DNA of 64,000 nucleotides from Leguminivora glycinivorella (taxonomy: Eukaryota > Arthropoda > Insecta > Lepidoptera > Tortricidae): NCBI RefSeq assembly GCF_023078275.1, contig NC_062998.1, positions 15,885,916 through 15,949,915 on the forward strand, written 5' to 3'. Shown here piece by piece: positions 1-9,057 of the stretch. How positions within the stretch are numbered: position 1 is the first letter of the stretch; each line of letters begins with the position of its first letter. Made by a program: the position numbers and the translations under genes. Under the pieces are notes generated by a model. The model did not search any database. It saw nothing but the letters and a program-made list of their open reading frames with translations, and was not told where the DNA came from.

Positions 1-540
1 ACCATAAGGTCCACTCCTACGCATTGGTTGCCGACACTGTGCCATATAGCCCCACCACACCTGCGCAGGAAATGTGCACTGAAAAGAGAGGCTGCCAAAA
101 TTGCGTCTGCAACCTCACTACCAGTTCATGCAGAGTTTTGCTACCCACCTCATCAGCGACTGAAATCCCGAAACCCGTCATGTGTAGCTGCCCAGAGACT
201 CCAGGGCTTTGACATCCGTGAGACGTGGAAAGAAGAATGGACCGCTGCGGACTCATGTTCAGGAATCGTGGACCCCACACTCCAGCTCCCAGGGTTTGAC
301 CTTCCCGGAAAACTATGGTGCCGTCTTAACAGAATCAGAACGGGCCATGGTCGTTGCAATTATACCTTGCACAAGTGGGGTTGGCAGGATTCAGCCTTGT
401 GCGAATGCGGCGCGATCCAAACCATGGACCACATCATCGAATGCTGCCTTCTGCACTCATACACCGGGGCTAGAGAAGACCTACTGCAACTCACACCAGA
501 CGCTACCGAGTGGCTCAATTGTCTAAATGTTGACCTATAG
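1..540 (+). pseudogene. 3' end of a non-LTR retrotransposon ORF2
   Basis: An open frame of 170 codons runs from position 28 to a stop at 538-540 and is cut by the window edge. Its last third has a C-x-C...H-x4-C cluster (CECGAIQTMDHIIECC) preceded by NRIRTGHGRC. This arrangement is typical of the C-terminal tail after the reverse transcriptase in several insect non-LTR elements. Short AT-rich DNA with an AATAAAATAAATAAAT stretch follows (about 620-637) and fits an element 3' end. No reverse transcriptase core is visible in the window, so I cannot say whether the copy was full length. Clade not assigned. It is most likely a dead fragment lying upstream of the RpL8 promoter. Confidence 0.6.
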
Positions 541-939
541 CTTTTATATTTGTATCCTTTTTGACTGGTTTTATTGTATAAAACTTGTTATATTTGCCTA
601 TTTTCATGCCATACGATTAAATAAAATAAATAAATGTGGATCTATTATCTGTGGATTTATATTAGGTCAGCTTGTCAGCCATGATATACATTATTTTAAT
701 GTTTTAGACTGTATTAACTCGGTATATATATTTTATATGTATATATTTGTCAAAATATAAATATTTACGAATAATTTACGAGATAAAATAATATTTTATT
801 TTCTATTACTGTACTAAAAAATTAGACTGTACAAAAAATTAATGGAAGTCAATATAGCCAATATAAGAAATAACAGAAATGTATTTTCTTTTCTGACGTT
901 ACCTTATCTGTGCACGGCCATTTTGTTTTTAGTCTGTAG
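541..939. other. AT-rich spacer upstream of RpL8
   Basis: The DNA between the retrotransposon fragment and the RpL8 5' exon is AT-rich. I see no conserved coding frame or clear repeat apart from the putative 3' tail of the upstream element. It presumably contains the distal part of the RpL8 promoter. Confidence 0.5.
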
Positions 940-1140
940 CTTTCTTTTTCTTTCAAAACTGACCCTCGAACTGAGGTATGTCGTCCGGAGTTCTTGTAAA
1001 ATAATCTTTAAATATCAAATCAATTTCTGTTTATTTTGTTTCAAAAATAGAGTATTAACAACGTTTTATATCGTGTCTGTTGCGTTGTGTCCTTATTTTC
1101 TTTGTTTTAAGGTGATTTTACATTTTAGGCGACATTAATC
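940..1140 (+). promoter_or_regulatory. RpL8: RpL8 transcription start region with non-coding first exon
   Basis: A pyrimidine run CTTTCTTTTTCTTTC at 940-954 resembles the terminal oligopyrimidine (TOP) initiator of ribosomal-protein genes. A consensus donor GAG|GTATGT lies at 975/976 and an acceptor ATTTTAG at 1122-1128. These would splice a roughly 30-nt leader exon to 1129, 12 nt before the RpL8 ATG. A TOP start and a tiny leader exon are known features of animal ribosomal-protein genes. The exact start site is inferred. No TATA box is evident. Confidence 0.6.
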
Positions 1141-4100
1141 ATGGGTCGTGTGATTCGTGCCCAGCGTAAAGGTGCCGGTTCGGTCTTCGTTTCTCACACC
1201 AAGAAGAGGAAAGGAGCGCCTAAACTCCGCTCCTTGGATTACGCTGAACGACATGGTTACATTAAGGGAGTAGTAAAGGTAAGAATGTTTTCATACTTAT
1301 TGTTATCATACGTCAGCGATATTTTAAATGAATTTCACGGCACCTTAACCTTCTTCTGGTTCAGATACAACATGCTTAAATCGTGTAACTGTTATATGTA
1401 CAATGGCATTGTTTTGGCATTATATTTCATGATCAAGACATAACCTCTCTAAACTGATCAAACCTCATGTGTGGCCATGTAACCTCTCATCGAGTATGAT
1501 GAAACTTTAGTAGGAGACCGACTTTTACTCAGTCTCTTGATTAGTATTTATTGTTAATTGCTAAATTTGAATATTACTTCATGAGACTTTTAAACTTGTT
1601 CTATTGCTTTAAACATCCCCTAAATGTATTAAGGGTTTGCCTTATATGTTTGACTTAAAGCTTTTATCATCTAGATAATTATTGTGTTAATTAACTTGTA
1701 TTGTGCCTTCATGAGCTTACTGTGGCCTTCATGAGCGTACCATGCTGTCTATGATATTTATTTAATTTGAGGTCCAATTGTACAAACTAACATTGATATT
1801 TGGCTATCCGCAGTAAAATATTATATATTCTGATCTAATAAAAGCAAATTTAATGGTAACAGTTGGGTTAGTGCAACAAGTGTGGTGTGTGTATGTTTGC
1901 AAAATCCTCAAACAAGCCTCTGCTAGGGCATAGAACCAAAATAATGGTTTTATGGGTATATCACTTAAAATAATAGAATATAAATGTGTCGCTTAACTTC
2001 AAACCTGGGTAAATCCATTCTGCTTTGAGGTTGAATATATAAAAAATATAATATGATCTGAAAAATAATCAACCTTATAGCAGAATGGATTTACCCAGTT
2101 TTGAAGTTAATCGACACAAATGATGTTCAAAAGTTCAACTGTTTGCCGTTTTATTAAAATTATTATTCACACTCATGTGGCTAAGCCATGTTAACCATGT
2201 GCACCTGGTTGTCTTATAAGTTCTATTAAAATAGGAACTAGAATCACGTTTGTAGGTCGCTGAAATGATTTCTGCTGGTTGGTTTACATAGTTATTGTTA
2301 TATCAATGTCATCATCTTCTTTGTGCTATTCCGCTATTCGCCATGGCTCATGGGATAGTCCACTTTGACAGCTAATCCTAAGAATTTTGAAGGCACTAGT
2401 TTTATGAAAATGACTGTCATGTGGCTTTCAACCTCATCATTGTCAATTTAAATATGCATATTTTCATTCTCACAGCTTTTTTTGCTTAGTTTATGATGCC
2501 ATTGCTAGTGACATAGGCCACATTCCAAAGCAACTTTGAAACAGAAGGAGTTTTATTAAATATGTAATTTGTTTTTGTAATCAAATAATAAAAAAAATTT
2601 AGTATATGGTGACTTTGCAGCAAATGCGAAAGAATATTCATACCACTTTGTTAACCTTAATGACAAATCTAGTTCAATTACATTTCACACACTTGCAAGA
2701 CAAAAAAACTGTGATTATTAATTTAAAATTAGTTAGTGGTGTTCAGAAAAGTGTGTTGATGGAACTGAACATGCCAAGAATATTTTTACTAAAGTCAGCA
2801 ATGTGCTTAAACCTTTTATAAATACAGTGTAAACTCCATGTAACGTCACTCGATTTAATGGTACACTCTCTAAAGCGTCGAAACCAATTGACTTTGGTTG
2901 GTTTAGCTTGTCTACCATACAATGATACACTCTACATAGCATCACACCCACTCTCAATAACGGCATTAACGGCAACAATTAAGTAATAAAAAAATTCAGT
3001 CGAATTGAGAACCTCCTCCTTTTTTGAAGTCGGTTAAAAATACCTTTTAATTTGCTAAAATTAGAAAAACTGTGCAGCTGTGTAAGTTCTTTAGTCCCTT
3101 TGTTATCCTAGCCGGCAATAAACTCGACGTCGTCATCAAGCATCCCGAACTTTCTAAAAAATTGGTTCTTTTGTTTACAAATTGGGATTGCTTCCACATG
3201 TAGGATGTTTTTGACCATTACTAACGTATATTACTACTAAGACTATTCTGAAATAAACTTCTAATTCAGATTTTTCTTCTCTCCACTTAACGGCAACTCT
3301 CTAAAACACCTAAAATGCACAGTTCCTTCAGTGCCGTTATATAGAGTTTACACTGTATTTAAAATACATTTTATATATAATTTGTTCTTGATGAAGTAAT
3401 TGTACTTGGTTGTTCCATATTTAATGTAGAATCTTTATTTTAATATATCTTTGCTCCAAGCACATGTCTGAAAATATTGAGAATACTAGCTCGCCGACAA
3501 TAATATATAGTTATTTGAAAGTTAATGTATATTTTGTTAATTAGGATATCATCCATGACCCCGGTCGTGGTGCTCCCCTGGCAGTGGTCCACTTCCGTGA
3601 CCCCTACAAGTTCAAGACCCGCAAGGAGCTGTTCATCGCTCCCGAGGGCCTGTACACTGGCCAGTTTGTTTACTGTGGAAAGAAGGCTACCCTTGAAGTT
3701 GGTAAGTAATGCTGAAGTGTTACTAGCTGAATATTATTGAATTATTATAATAATAAGAAGGACGGTACGGTCGACATTTTGTCGGGCATGCCGCCGTCCC
3801 GGAGAGTCACTCAGGCATATCATCAGAATGTAAAAAAATAGGTAGTGCAATGTATTTAAATACAAAATGCAAATACTTTGGTTTTTTACCTATTTCAAAT
3901 AAAAATACAAAATAGTTTTACAAAAAGGTATTTGAAATACAAAATGCAAAATAGGTATTTTCAAAATACCTTTATTCAAATAAAATCCTTTTTTGACATA
4001 AGGTAAAACTTTTATTTTAAAGATGTGTTTAAAACACAGAATCACCAGAGAGCCCAGAAACCTGGCTCTATAAAATTAGCACGTTAAAAAGTGAAGCCAA

Positions 4101-7100
4101 AATTTACTGTTTCCATGTCTTTTACCTAATATTATAAAAATCGAATGAAAGAGTTATATTGCAATATGTATGAAATATAAAAAAAAATGCTAAAATAATG
4201 GTAATATTAATTAAGTATAATACATTACAGCTATACTAAATAGGAATGCCTAAAGTCATTACATTAGGTATACGAGTCATATGGATTTTCCCCGATTTTT
4301 CGATGTTCATGGTCAGGGTGCTTAGGGATCTTGCAAACAAATCGCTTACTATTTATTGAACCTTAATTATTATAGGAACCACTATGTTGGCAGCACTGAA
4401 AATAAGTGTAATAATTTGTAAAACATAAATTAAGCGCTTCCGAACGTGTTGTCCCGGTCAGTACATAACTTTATTTAGGCAGACAAAGAAAAAATAGAAT
4501 ACGCGCTCGGTACCATCTATCTTACGTCAAAAAGTGACAAAAAGCATTTTGTATTTTGAAATGGTAGAAAATGCAAAATACTTGTACTAAAAAGTATTTC
4601 AAATAAAATACAAAATAGTTTTAGATAAAAGTATTTAAAATACAAAATAGGTATTTTGTATTTCCATTTGAAATGCTTTATTTCAAATAGTTAACATCTC
4701 TGCATATCATTTCCGGTTGTTCTCATCTTGCTAACGGCGAGTACTTGCACAGACATAATCTCCTAGCCAGGATTATTCACCAGCAACTTGCTCTTCAATA
4801 CGGCCTTGTGGACCGCGAAGTACCGTACTACAAGTACTTGCCTGCGCCAGTTCTTGAAAATGGTCGTGCCACGCTCTATTGGGATCGATCTATTATCACT
4901 GACGACTATTGTAGCCAATAAGCCTGACATTGTGATAATAGATCGACCGCAACGCCGGGCCGTGCTCGTTGACATCACCATCCCCCATGATGAGAATCTC
5001 GTGAAAGCCGAGAAGGACAAGTCCAGTAAGTACCTAGACTTGGCTCACGAGATAACCGCCATGTGGGATGTTGATTCAACGATCATTGTTCCGATAGTCG
5101 TTTCAGCGAACGGTCTCATAGCGAAGAGTCTGGAAGTCTGGACCAACATTACAGTTTATAAATTTTAGTTTTACATTTAATATTCAATATCTGGGCGACC
5201 GAACCGAGCGAATTCTATTTTAATTTTAATATATCACGTCTTTAGATAAAAAAAAAAACTCTTATACATAAATACAAAAACAAAAAAAAAAGACAAAAAA
5301 CAAAAACTTAATTTCTGGCCGGGATTCGAAACCCTAACACCTACGATCTATCTGCGTACATTAGACCGACCTCGTACGACTGAGCTAAGCGGAATCTATG
5401 CGCGCGCGGCGAAATTATAAGGACCATATTTTACGTTTACAAACGCGAAAGAAAAACTCATGAAAACTCGAAAATTCGCATTTTCCGGGATCTAAGGCTA
5501 CGACGCTAGATCGATTTTTCACCCCCGAAAACCCCCACATAACAAATTTCAGCGAAATCGTTAGAGCGGTTTCCGAGATCGTCGGTATATATAAATAAAT
5601 AAATATACAAGAATTGCTCGTTTAATAGTATAAGATAAGATATTTTGGTTTTAGACAACATCGATTTGGTCTGTTTGCCGTTTGGCAAAGGCCTCTTCCA
5701 TCCCTTTCCATTTTTCCCTGTATCTCGCCAATCTGGTCCAGTCTCCCCGCGAACTTTACTATTTCATCTTCCCATGTCATTTTTGGTGGTCCTTGCTTTC
5801 TTTTTCGGCCTTTTAGGAACCACCATACGATTCTTTTGCTCCACTTTTCTTTGCTCCTGATCATATGTCCTGTGTATTTTTTAAATCAGGTTAAGAGAAT
5901 AGAAGGTCACTCACTACATTGACATCATCTTTATATGCAGTAAAAACCCAACTTGGAGCTTCATTCTGGGTACAACATGATGACCTTAACTTACCTACTC
6001 TGAATTGTCTATGACGACACAAGAGGCTCTTTCTGAAGTTAAAACTGTACAAATCATAGGGAAAAGCACTCAAATTTCAGTTAGTGATTCTATTGGTCTT
6101 TCCCAGGAAATGTGATGCCTGTTGGAGCTATGCCTGAGGGTACCATTGTGTGCAACTTGGAAGAGAAGATGGGTGACCGAGGCCGGCTGGCTCGTGCCTC
6201 AGGCAATTTTGCCACAGTCATCGGACACAATCCCGATGCCAAGAGGACCAGAGTTAAGCTGCCCTCTGGAGCTAAGAAAGTTCTGCCCTCTAGCAACAGA
6301 GGCATGGTTGGTGAGTACTCCTTTTATTATTTTATAAAATATGTTGTAGGCTTTTGCTTATTAAATTTAATAAGGCTTGTGATATTTTGTTAAATTGAAC
6401 TACCATAATTTAAAATTAACTTTTAAAACATTTGCTAAAAATGTTTGTAATAATATATAATCATTTATAATATAAAGCCTTAAAATAACATTGAAGAAAG
6501 GTATAATTTGCTTTAAAAATGTAACATTAAATTTCTTAGTCCATAAAACACATAATAATTATTTAATTAAGTGCAACATCCACGCAAAATATAAAAATAA
6601 AATACATTGGATATTCTTTCTGTAAGTAGTTAACTTTTTCGTACATGATGACTTTTACTTACCTACTCTGAATATGTTAATGATTACACAGAGGCTCTTT
6701 CTGAAGATATATTAACATGCTAAAACAGTCTTAGTATTCAAAGATAAGTTCTAAATAATTTATTAATTTGTCAGGAATCGTCGCTGGTGGCGGTCGTATC
6801 GACAAGCCCATCCTGAAGGCCGGCCGCGCCTACCACAAGTACAAGGTGAAGCGTAACTGCTGGCCGTACGTGCGTGGTGTTGCCATGAACCCTGTGGAGC
6901 ATCCTCACGGTGGTGGTAACCATCAACATATTGGTGAGTATCACAATTTTTATGTTACAATAACCTTTTGAACACTAAGAACGCCGCACTCTTTGTGACA
7001 AATTGTTATGGCAGTGTCAAGAATAGAGATGGGCCGAATATGGACTTTGCCGAATACGAATACCGAACTTACTGAAACTTAGTAGTTCATGTGCTCTGCC

Positions 7101-7594
7101 TACCCCTTTATGGGATACAGGCGTGATTATAAGTATGTATGTAGATACAGTAATTTTAAACAATAATGATTCTTTTTTAACCAGTCTTTTTCAACATCTA
7201 TACTTATAACAGAATTTGAATAAATTGCTGTAATTAACTATCTTTAACATTTTCACTGTGGCAATTAAATGATAATTGCTACTGAGAAAATTACAAAATT
7301 AATATTTATGAGGTGAAAATTAAGGGTAACTTTTAATAATTATAAATATTTATAATACACACTAATAAATTTTTGTCCGTTTAATTATCGCCTTTATAAG
7401 GCTTACACGTTTAACACGTTACATTGTAATTGTTTTTGGCGTCTAGAAGTAGAGTTCATTAGAACAATTTATTTGCAGGTAAGGCGTCGACTGTCAAGAG
7501 AGGTACATCGGCTGGTCGCAAGGTCGGTCTCATCGCCGCCCGCAGAACCGGCAGGATCCGTGGTGGCAAGACAGATACGAAGAAGGAGGCGTAA
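1141..7594 (+). CDS. RpL8: 60S ribosomal protein L8 (uL2), five coding exons
   Basis: Coding exons are 1141-1278, 3545-3701, 6107-6310, 6775-6933 and 7479-7594. Every junction has GT-AG ends, and the phases chain to 774 nt, i.e. 257 aa plus stop, the usual length of eukaryotic uL2. The protein starts MGRVIRAQRKGAGSVF. It contains the universally conserved uL2 C-terminal segment GVAMNPVEHPHGGGNHQHIG, which lies at the peptidyl-transferase centre and includes the histidine-rich loop. It ends RGGKTDTKKEA. The product is a core large-subunit protein in the cytosolic ribosome that binds 28S rRNA. Intron 1 (2.3 kb) holds a MITE and a pogo-like element. Intron 2 (2.4 kb) holds a hAT element inside a non-LTR fragment. 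Introns 2 and 3 each hold a box C/D snoRNA candidate. A polyadenylation signal AATAAA lies 26 nt after the stop. The gene is convergent with DZIP1. Confidence 0.98.
1985..2118. mobile_element. Hairpin MITE in RpL8 intron 1
   Basis: Inverted arms of about 38 bp (left TGTGTCGCTTAACTTCAAAC, right ending GAAGTTAATCGACACA) flank an AT-rich loop. The arms are imperfect, so the copy has diverged. It has no coding capacity. The family is unknown. Confidence 0.65.
2825..3355. mobile_element. Non-autonomous pogo/Tigger-like element with TA duplication
   Basis: The left end CAGTGTAAACTCCATGTAACG and the right end (reverse complement CAGTGTAAACTCTATATAACG) are terminal inverted repeats flanked by TA on both sides (2823-2824 and 3356-3357). 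TA target duplication and CAGTG-type ends fit the Tc1/mariner superfamily, pogo branch. The 531-bp body has no transposase frame, so it must be mobilised in trans. It lies in RpL8 intron 1. Confidence 0.65.
3383..3476 (+). ncRNA. Weak box C/D snoRNA candidate, RpL8 intron 1
   Basis: A C-box-like TTGATGA at 3388-3394 and a D box CTGA at 3468-3471 lie 84 nt apart end to end. The D box ends 73 nt before the intron 3' AG at 3544, close to the spacing of the two stronger snoRNA candidates in the next introns. The first C-box base is T instead of a purine, internal C'/D' boxes are unclear and the terminal stem is weak. It may be chance. Confidence 0.25.
3750..5168 (+). pseudogene. Non-LTR retrotransposon 3' fragment with restriction-like endonuclease motif, split by a hAT element
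   Basis: Left of the hAT insertion, 3752-3823 reads DGTVDILSGMPPSRRVTQAY in frame. Right of it, about 4730-4905 and then 4905-5168 in a second frame read through PYYKYLPAPVLENGRATLYW and NKPDIVIIDRPQRRAVLVDI. The PD followed 13 residues later by D, then a lysine-rich KAEKDK stretch and KYLDLAHE, resembles the PD...D core of the restriction-like endonuclease that ends R2/R4/Dong-type elements (my inference). A frameshift near 4905 and internal stops show it is dead. It lies in RpL8 intron 2, in the same orientation as the gene. Confidence 0.65.
3824..4702. mobile_element. Non-autonomous hAT-like element with 8-bp target duplication
   Basis: The 8-bp direct repeat CATATCAT flanks the unit at 3816-3823 and 4703-4710. 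The ends start CAGAATGTAAAA and, on the other strand, CAGAGATGTTAACTATTTGA, which are hAT-style CAG-A-TG termini. The 879-bp body contains many imperfect copies of an AAATACAAAATGC / GCATTTTGTATTT type motif at both ends, typical of sub-terminal repeats in hAT elements. There is no transposase frame. It interrupts the non-LTR fragment around it, so it is the younger insertion. Confidence 0.75.
5230..5610 (-). repeat. Interspersed repeat with tRNA-like (SINE head) segment
   Basis: On the minus strand, 5398-5315 reads as a tRNA-like unit with an A-box-like TTAGCTCAGTCG and a B-box-like GGTTTCGAATCCCGG, as in tRNA-derived SINE heads. The adjoining 5400-5610 sequence ends in TATATATAAATAAATAAATA and looks like a separate LINE/SINE 3' tail. 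It could be a composite of two inserts. It is not a functional tRNA because no proper acceptor stem is seen. Confidence 0.5.
5622..5864 (-). pseudogene. C-terminal fragment of an RTE/CR1-type non-LTR retrotransposon
   Basis: The minus-strand frame contains a run resembling the C-terminal tail of insect non-LTR ORF2 proteins, with GPPKMTWEDEIVKFAG followed by a W/K-rich stretch. In these families a GRP-x-TRWxDDLVKxAG signature follows the reverse transcriptase. Only about 60 codons survive, there is no RT core, and it is antisense to RpL8 in intron 2. It is a dead fragment. Confidence 0.55.
5972..6041 (+). ncRNA. Box C/D snoRNA candidate in RpL8 intron 2
   Basis: C box ATGATGA (977-983 of the 5-kb block, i.e. 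5977-5983), D' CTGA (6000-6003), C'-like ATGACGA (6011-6017) and D box CTGA (6033-6036) occur in the right order over about 60 nt. Short flanking complementarity (AAC with GTT, and outer GTAC with GTAC) can close a terminal stem. The D box ends 70 nt before the 3' splice AG at 6106, the preferred position for intronic C/D snoRNAs in animals. The candidate guides are ACTTACCTACT before D' and AGAGGCTCTTT before D. Both are shared with a sister copy in the next intron. By family knowledge it would guide 2'-O-methylation; the rRNA target is not identified here. Confidence 0.7.
6641..6710 (+). ncRNA. Second, paralogous box C/D snoRNA candidate in RpL8 intron 3
   Basis: C box ATGATGA (6645-6651), D' CTGA (6668-6671), C'-like ATGATTA (6680-6686) and D box CTGA (6701-6704). 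The guide segments ACTTACCTACT and AGAGGCTCTTT are identical to those in the snoRNA candidate of intron 2, whereas the surrounding intron sequence is not conserved. The D box again ends 70 nt before the 3' splice AG (6774). Conservation restricted to boxes and guides, together with the same splice-site distance, argues strongly for two functional copies of one snoRNA. Confidence 0.72.
7075..7165. repeat. Short dispersed lepidopteran repeat in RpL8 intron 4
   Basis: The segment around TGTGCTCTGCCTACCCCTTT followed by a GGGATACAGGCGTGAT motif and a TATGTATGTA tail matches, to my recollection, a very common lepidopteran dispersed repeat end. The rest of the intron (6934-7478) is AT-rich with no other recognisable content. 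Confidence 0.4.
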
Positions 7595-7619
7595 ACAGGG
7601 AGACAAAGAAGACTTTGAA

Positions 7620-7625
7620 AATAAA
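7620..7625 (+). terminator. RpL8: RpL8 polyadenylation signal
   Basis: AATAAA lies 26 nt after the RpL8 stop codon and is the first such signal downstream. The short 3' UTR is normal for ribosomal-protein genes. Confidence 0.6.
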
Positions 7626-7629
7626 CAGA

Positions 7630-8097
7630 AAATCACATTTTGACTTTTTCTTATAACACCAATATTTTACCTACTTATCTTCACGTAACACTTTAAAACG
7701 CATATTTGTAGCCAAGGCTACAAATGAAATAACATAATTTGGTAGTGTGCGTGTGGATTGAGTGAGCACCTTCCGAAAATAAAAAATAATAATTTGGTAA
7801 ACTATTGTCAATTTCCATTTTAGACTGATGTGTCAACTCAGTCTCCAATGCAATGTGTAATAATTTTACTTATTATGCATTAGCTCCATTAGCGAAGTAA
7901 TGGGGATTTTGCCTGTATAACACTTGTCAGAATTACAAAACTACCCGTATTATTCTCATCCTGTTTTGGTTCCTTGTTTGTGCTAGACCAATAAAACACC
8001 TCTTATACAGAAATGTATATTATACCTCTGTTGAGAGTTATTTTTAGTATTTCGCATAAGACGCGGTTTCTACCTGAGCGGCCCCATGGTTTAACAG
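7630..8097. other. Intergenic spacer after RpL8
   Basis: No conserved frame is seen. From about 7985 the sequence grades into a dispersed repeat family that has further copies near 39-40 kb. Confidence 0.4.
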
Positions 8098-8480
8098 TTG
8101 TTTTCCCCACACCAACTGGTAAAGGCTTACTGTGCTATTCGAAAACAGATAGCAAAATTGCATTTTATCCACAAGAGTGCAAAGTAATTTCATACAAATT
8201 TTAACTTGATGTCTTAAGCTGGTAGAATTTACCTATAAATGATGATCCTTTGATTTAGTTAGATGTTTAGTCAGTATTTAGTTCGTGTTGGTGTGGTGAA
8301 AAAAATTGTGTTTCACTCGGCGGCAAAGTTTGTTTAACCTTCGTGTCTTGAAACCCTCGCAACGCTCAAGTTTCCACTTTTTGAACCACTCTACGCTCGC
8401 GGTTCAATATTGGAATCTTTCGCTTGCTCGGGTATCAATATTGGCACGTGCCGTTAAACAACTACTTTGCCCCCTTGTAA
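8098..8480 (+). repeat. Dispersed repeat, copy 1 of the 'GGTTCAATATTGGAATCTTTC' family
   Basis: It contains CACACCAACTGGTAAAGGCT, GCATTTTATCCACAAG and GGTTCAATATTGGAATCTTT in order. The same order recurs, strongly conserved, at 39835-40262, and in reverse at 39185-39500. A related, more diverged copy lies at 21960-22370. No coding frame. It is likely a non-autonomous DNA element of unknown family. Confidence 0.6.
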
Positions 8481-8745
8481 ATAAATAAATAAATATTATA
8501 TAGGACATTCTTACACAGATTGACTGAGGACCACGGTAAGCTCAAGAAGGCTTGTGTTGTGGGTACTCAGACAACGATATATATATAATATATAATAAAT
8601 ACTTATATACTCGTATATAGAAAACATCCATGACTCAGGAACAAATATTTGTGCCCATCACACAAATAAATGCCCTTACCGGGATTCGAACCCGGAACCG
8701 CGGCGTAGCAGGCAGGGTCACAACCGACTGCGCCAGACTCGGTCG
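8478..8745 (-). mobile_element. tRNA-derived SINE (lepidopteran type)
   Basis: Read on the minus strand, the head (8745-8670) has an A-box-like TGGCGCAGTCGG and a B box GGTTCGAATCCCGG. It is followed by a body with GTGATGGGCACAAATATTTG, TTGTCTGAGTACCCACAACA and CTTCTTGAGCTTACCG, and a TATTTATTTATTTA tail. This head-body-tail order defines a tRNA-derived SINE, and the body matches SINEs widespread in moths as I remember them. It lies between the convergent 3' ends of RpL8 and DZIP1. Confidence 0.8.
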
Positions 8746-9057
8746 TCTTGTAAAACAAATAACTATTGTACCGTTGTAAATTGGGGTGGCCGAGACAAGG
8801 GAGAGTTATATTGCAAACAAAACTACAAAATGTATCCCATTATATTTATGATAATAATAATCGTTCTACATGTAGGCACGTAACAATGTTAGCTCTCGTA
8901 TGTGTTATACTCGTATGTGTTGAGAAACTGAAGTCACACGTCAACGTTACGAGCGAAGTTTCCACTATTCACGCATAGTCAGGAGGCAAAACAGGTAAAT
9001 ATTATTTTTAACTTTTGACTATTTGTGTGTATTTATTACAAAGAAATGAAAAATATT

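Noticed and set aside
1496..1560. ATGATGA motif in RpL8 intron 1 as a snoRNA C box
   Set aside because: No CTGA D box at a suitable distance and far from the 3' splice site.
8670..8745. Possible tRNA gene on the minus strand
   Set aside because: A and B boxes are present but the body continues as a SINE and no matching acceptor stem is seen.
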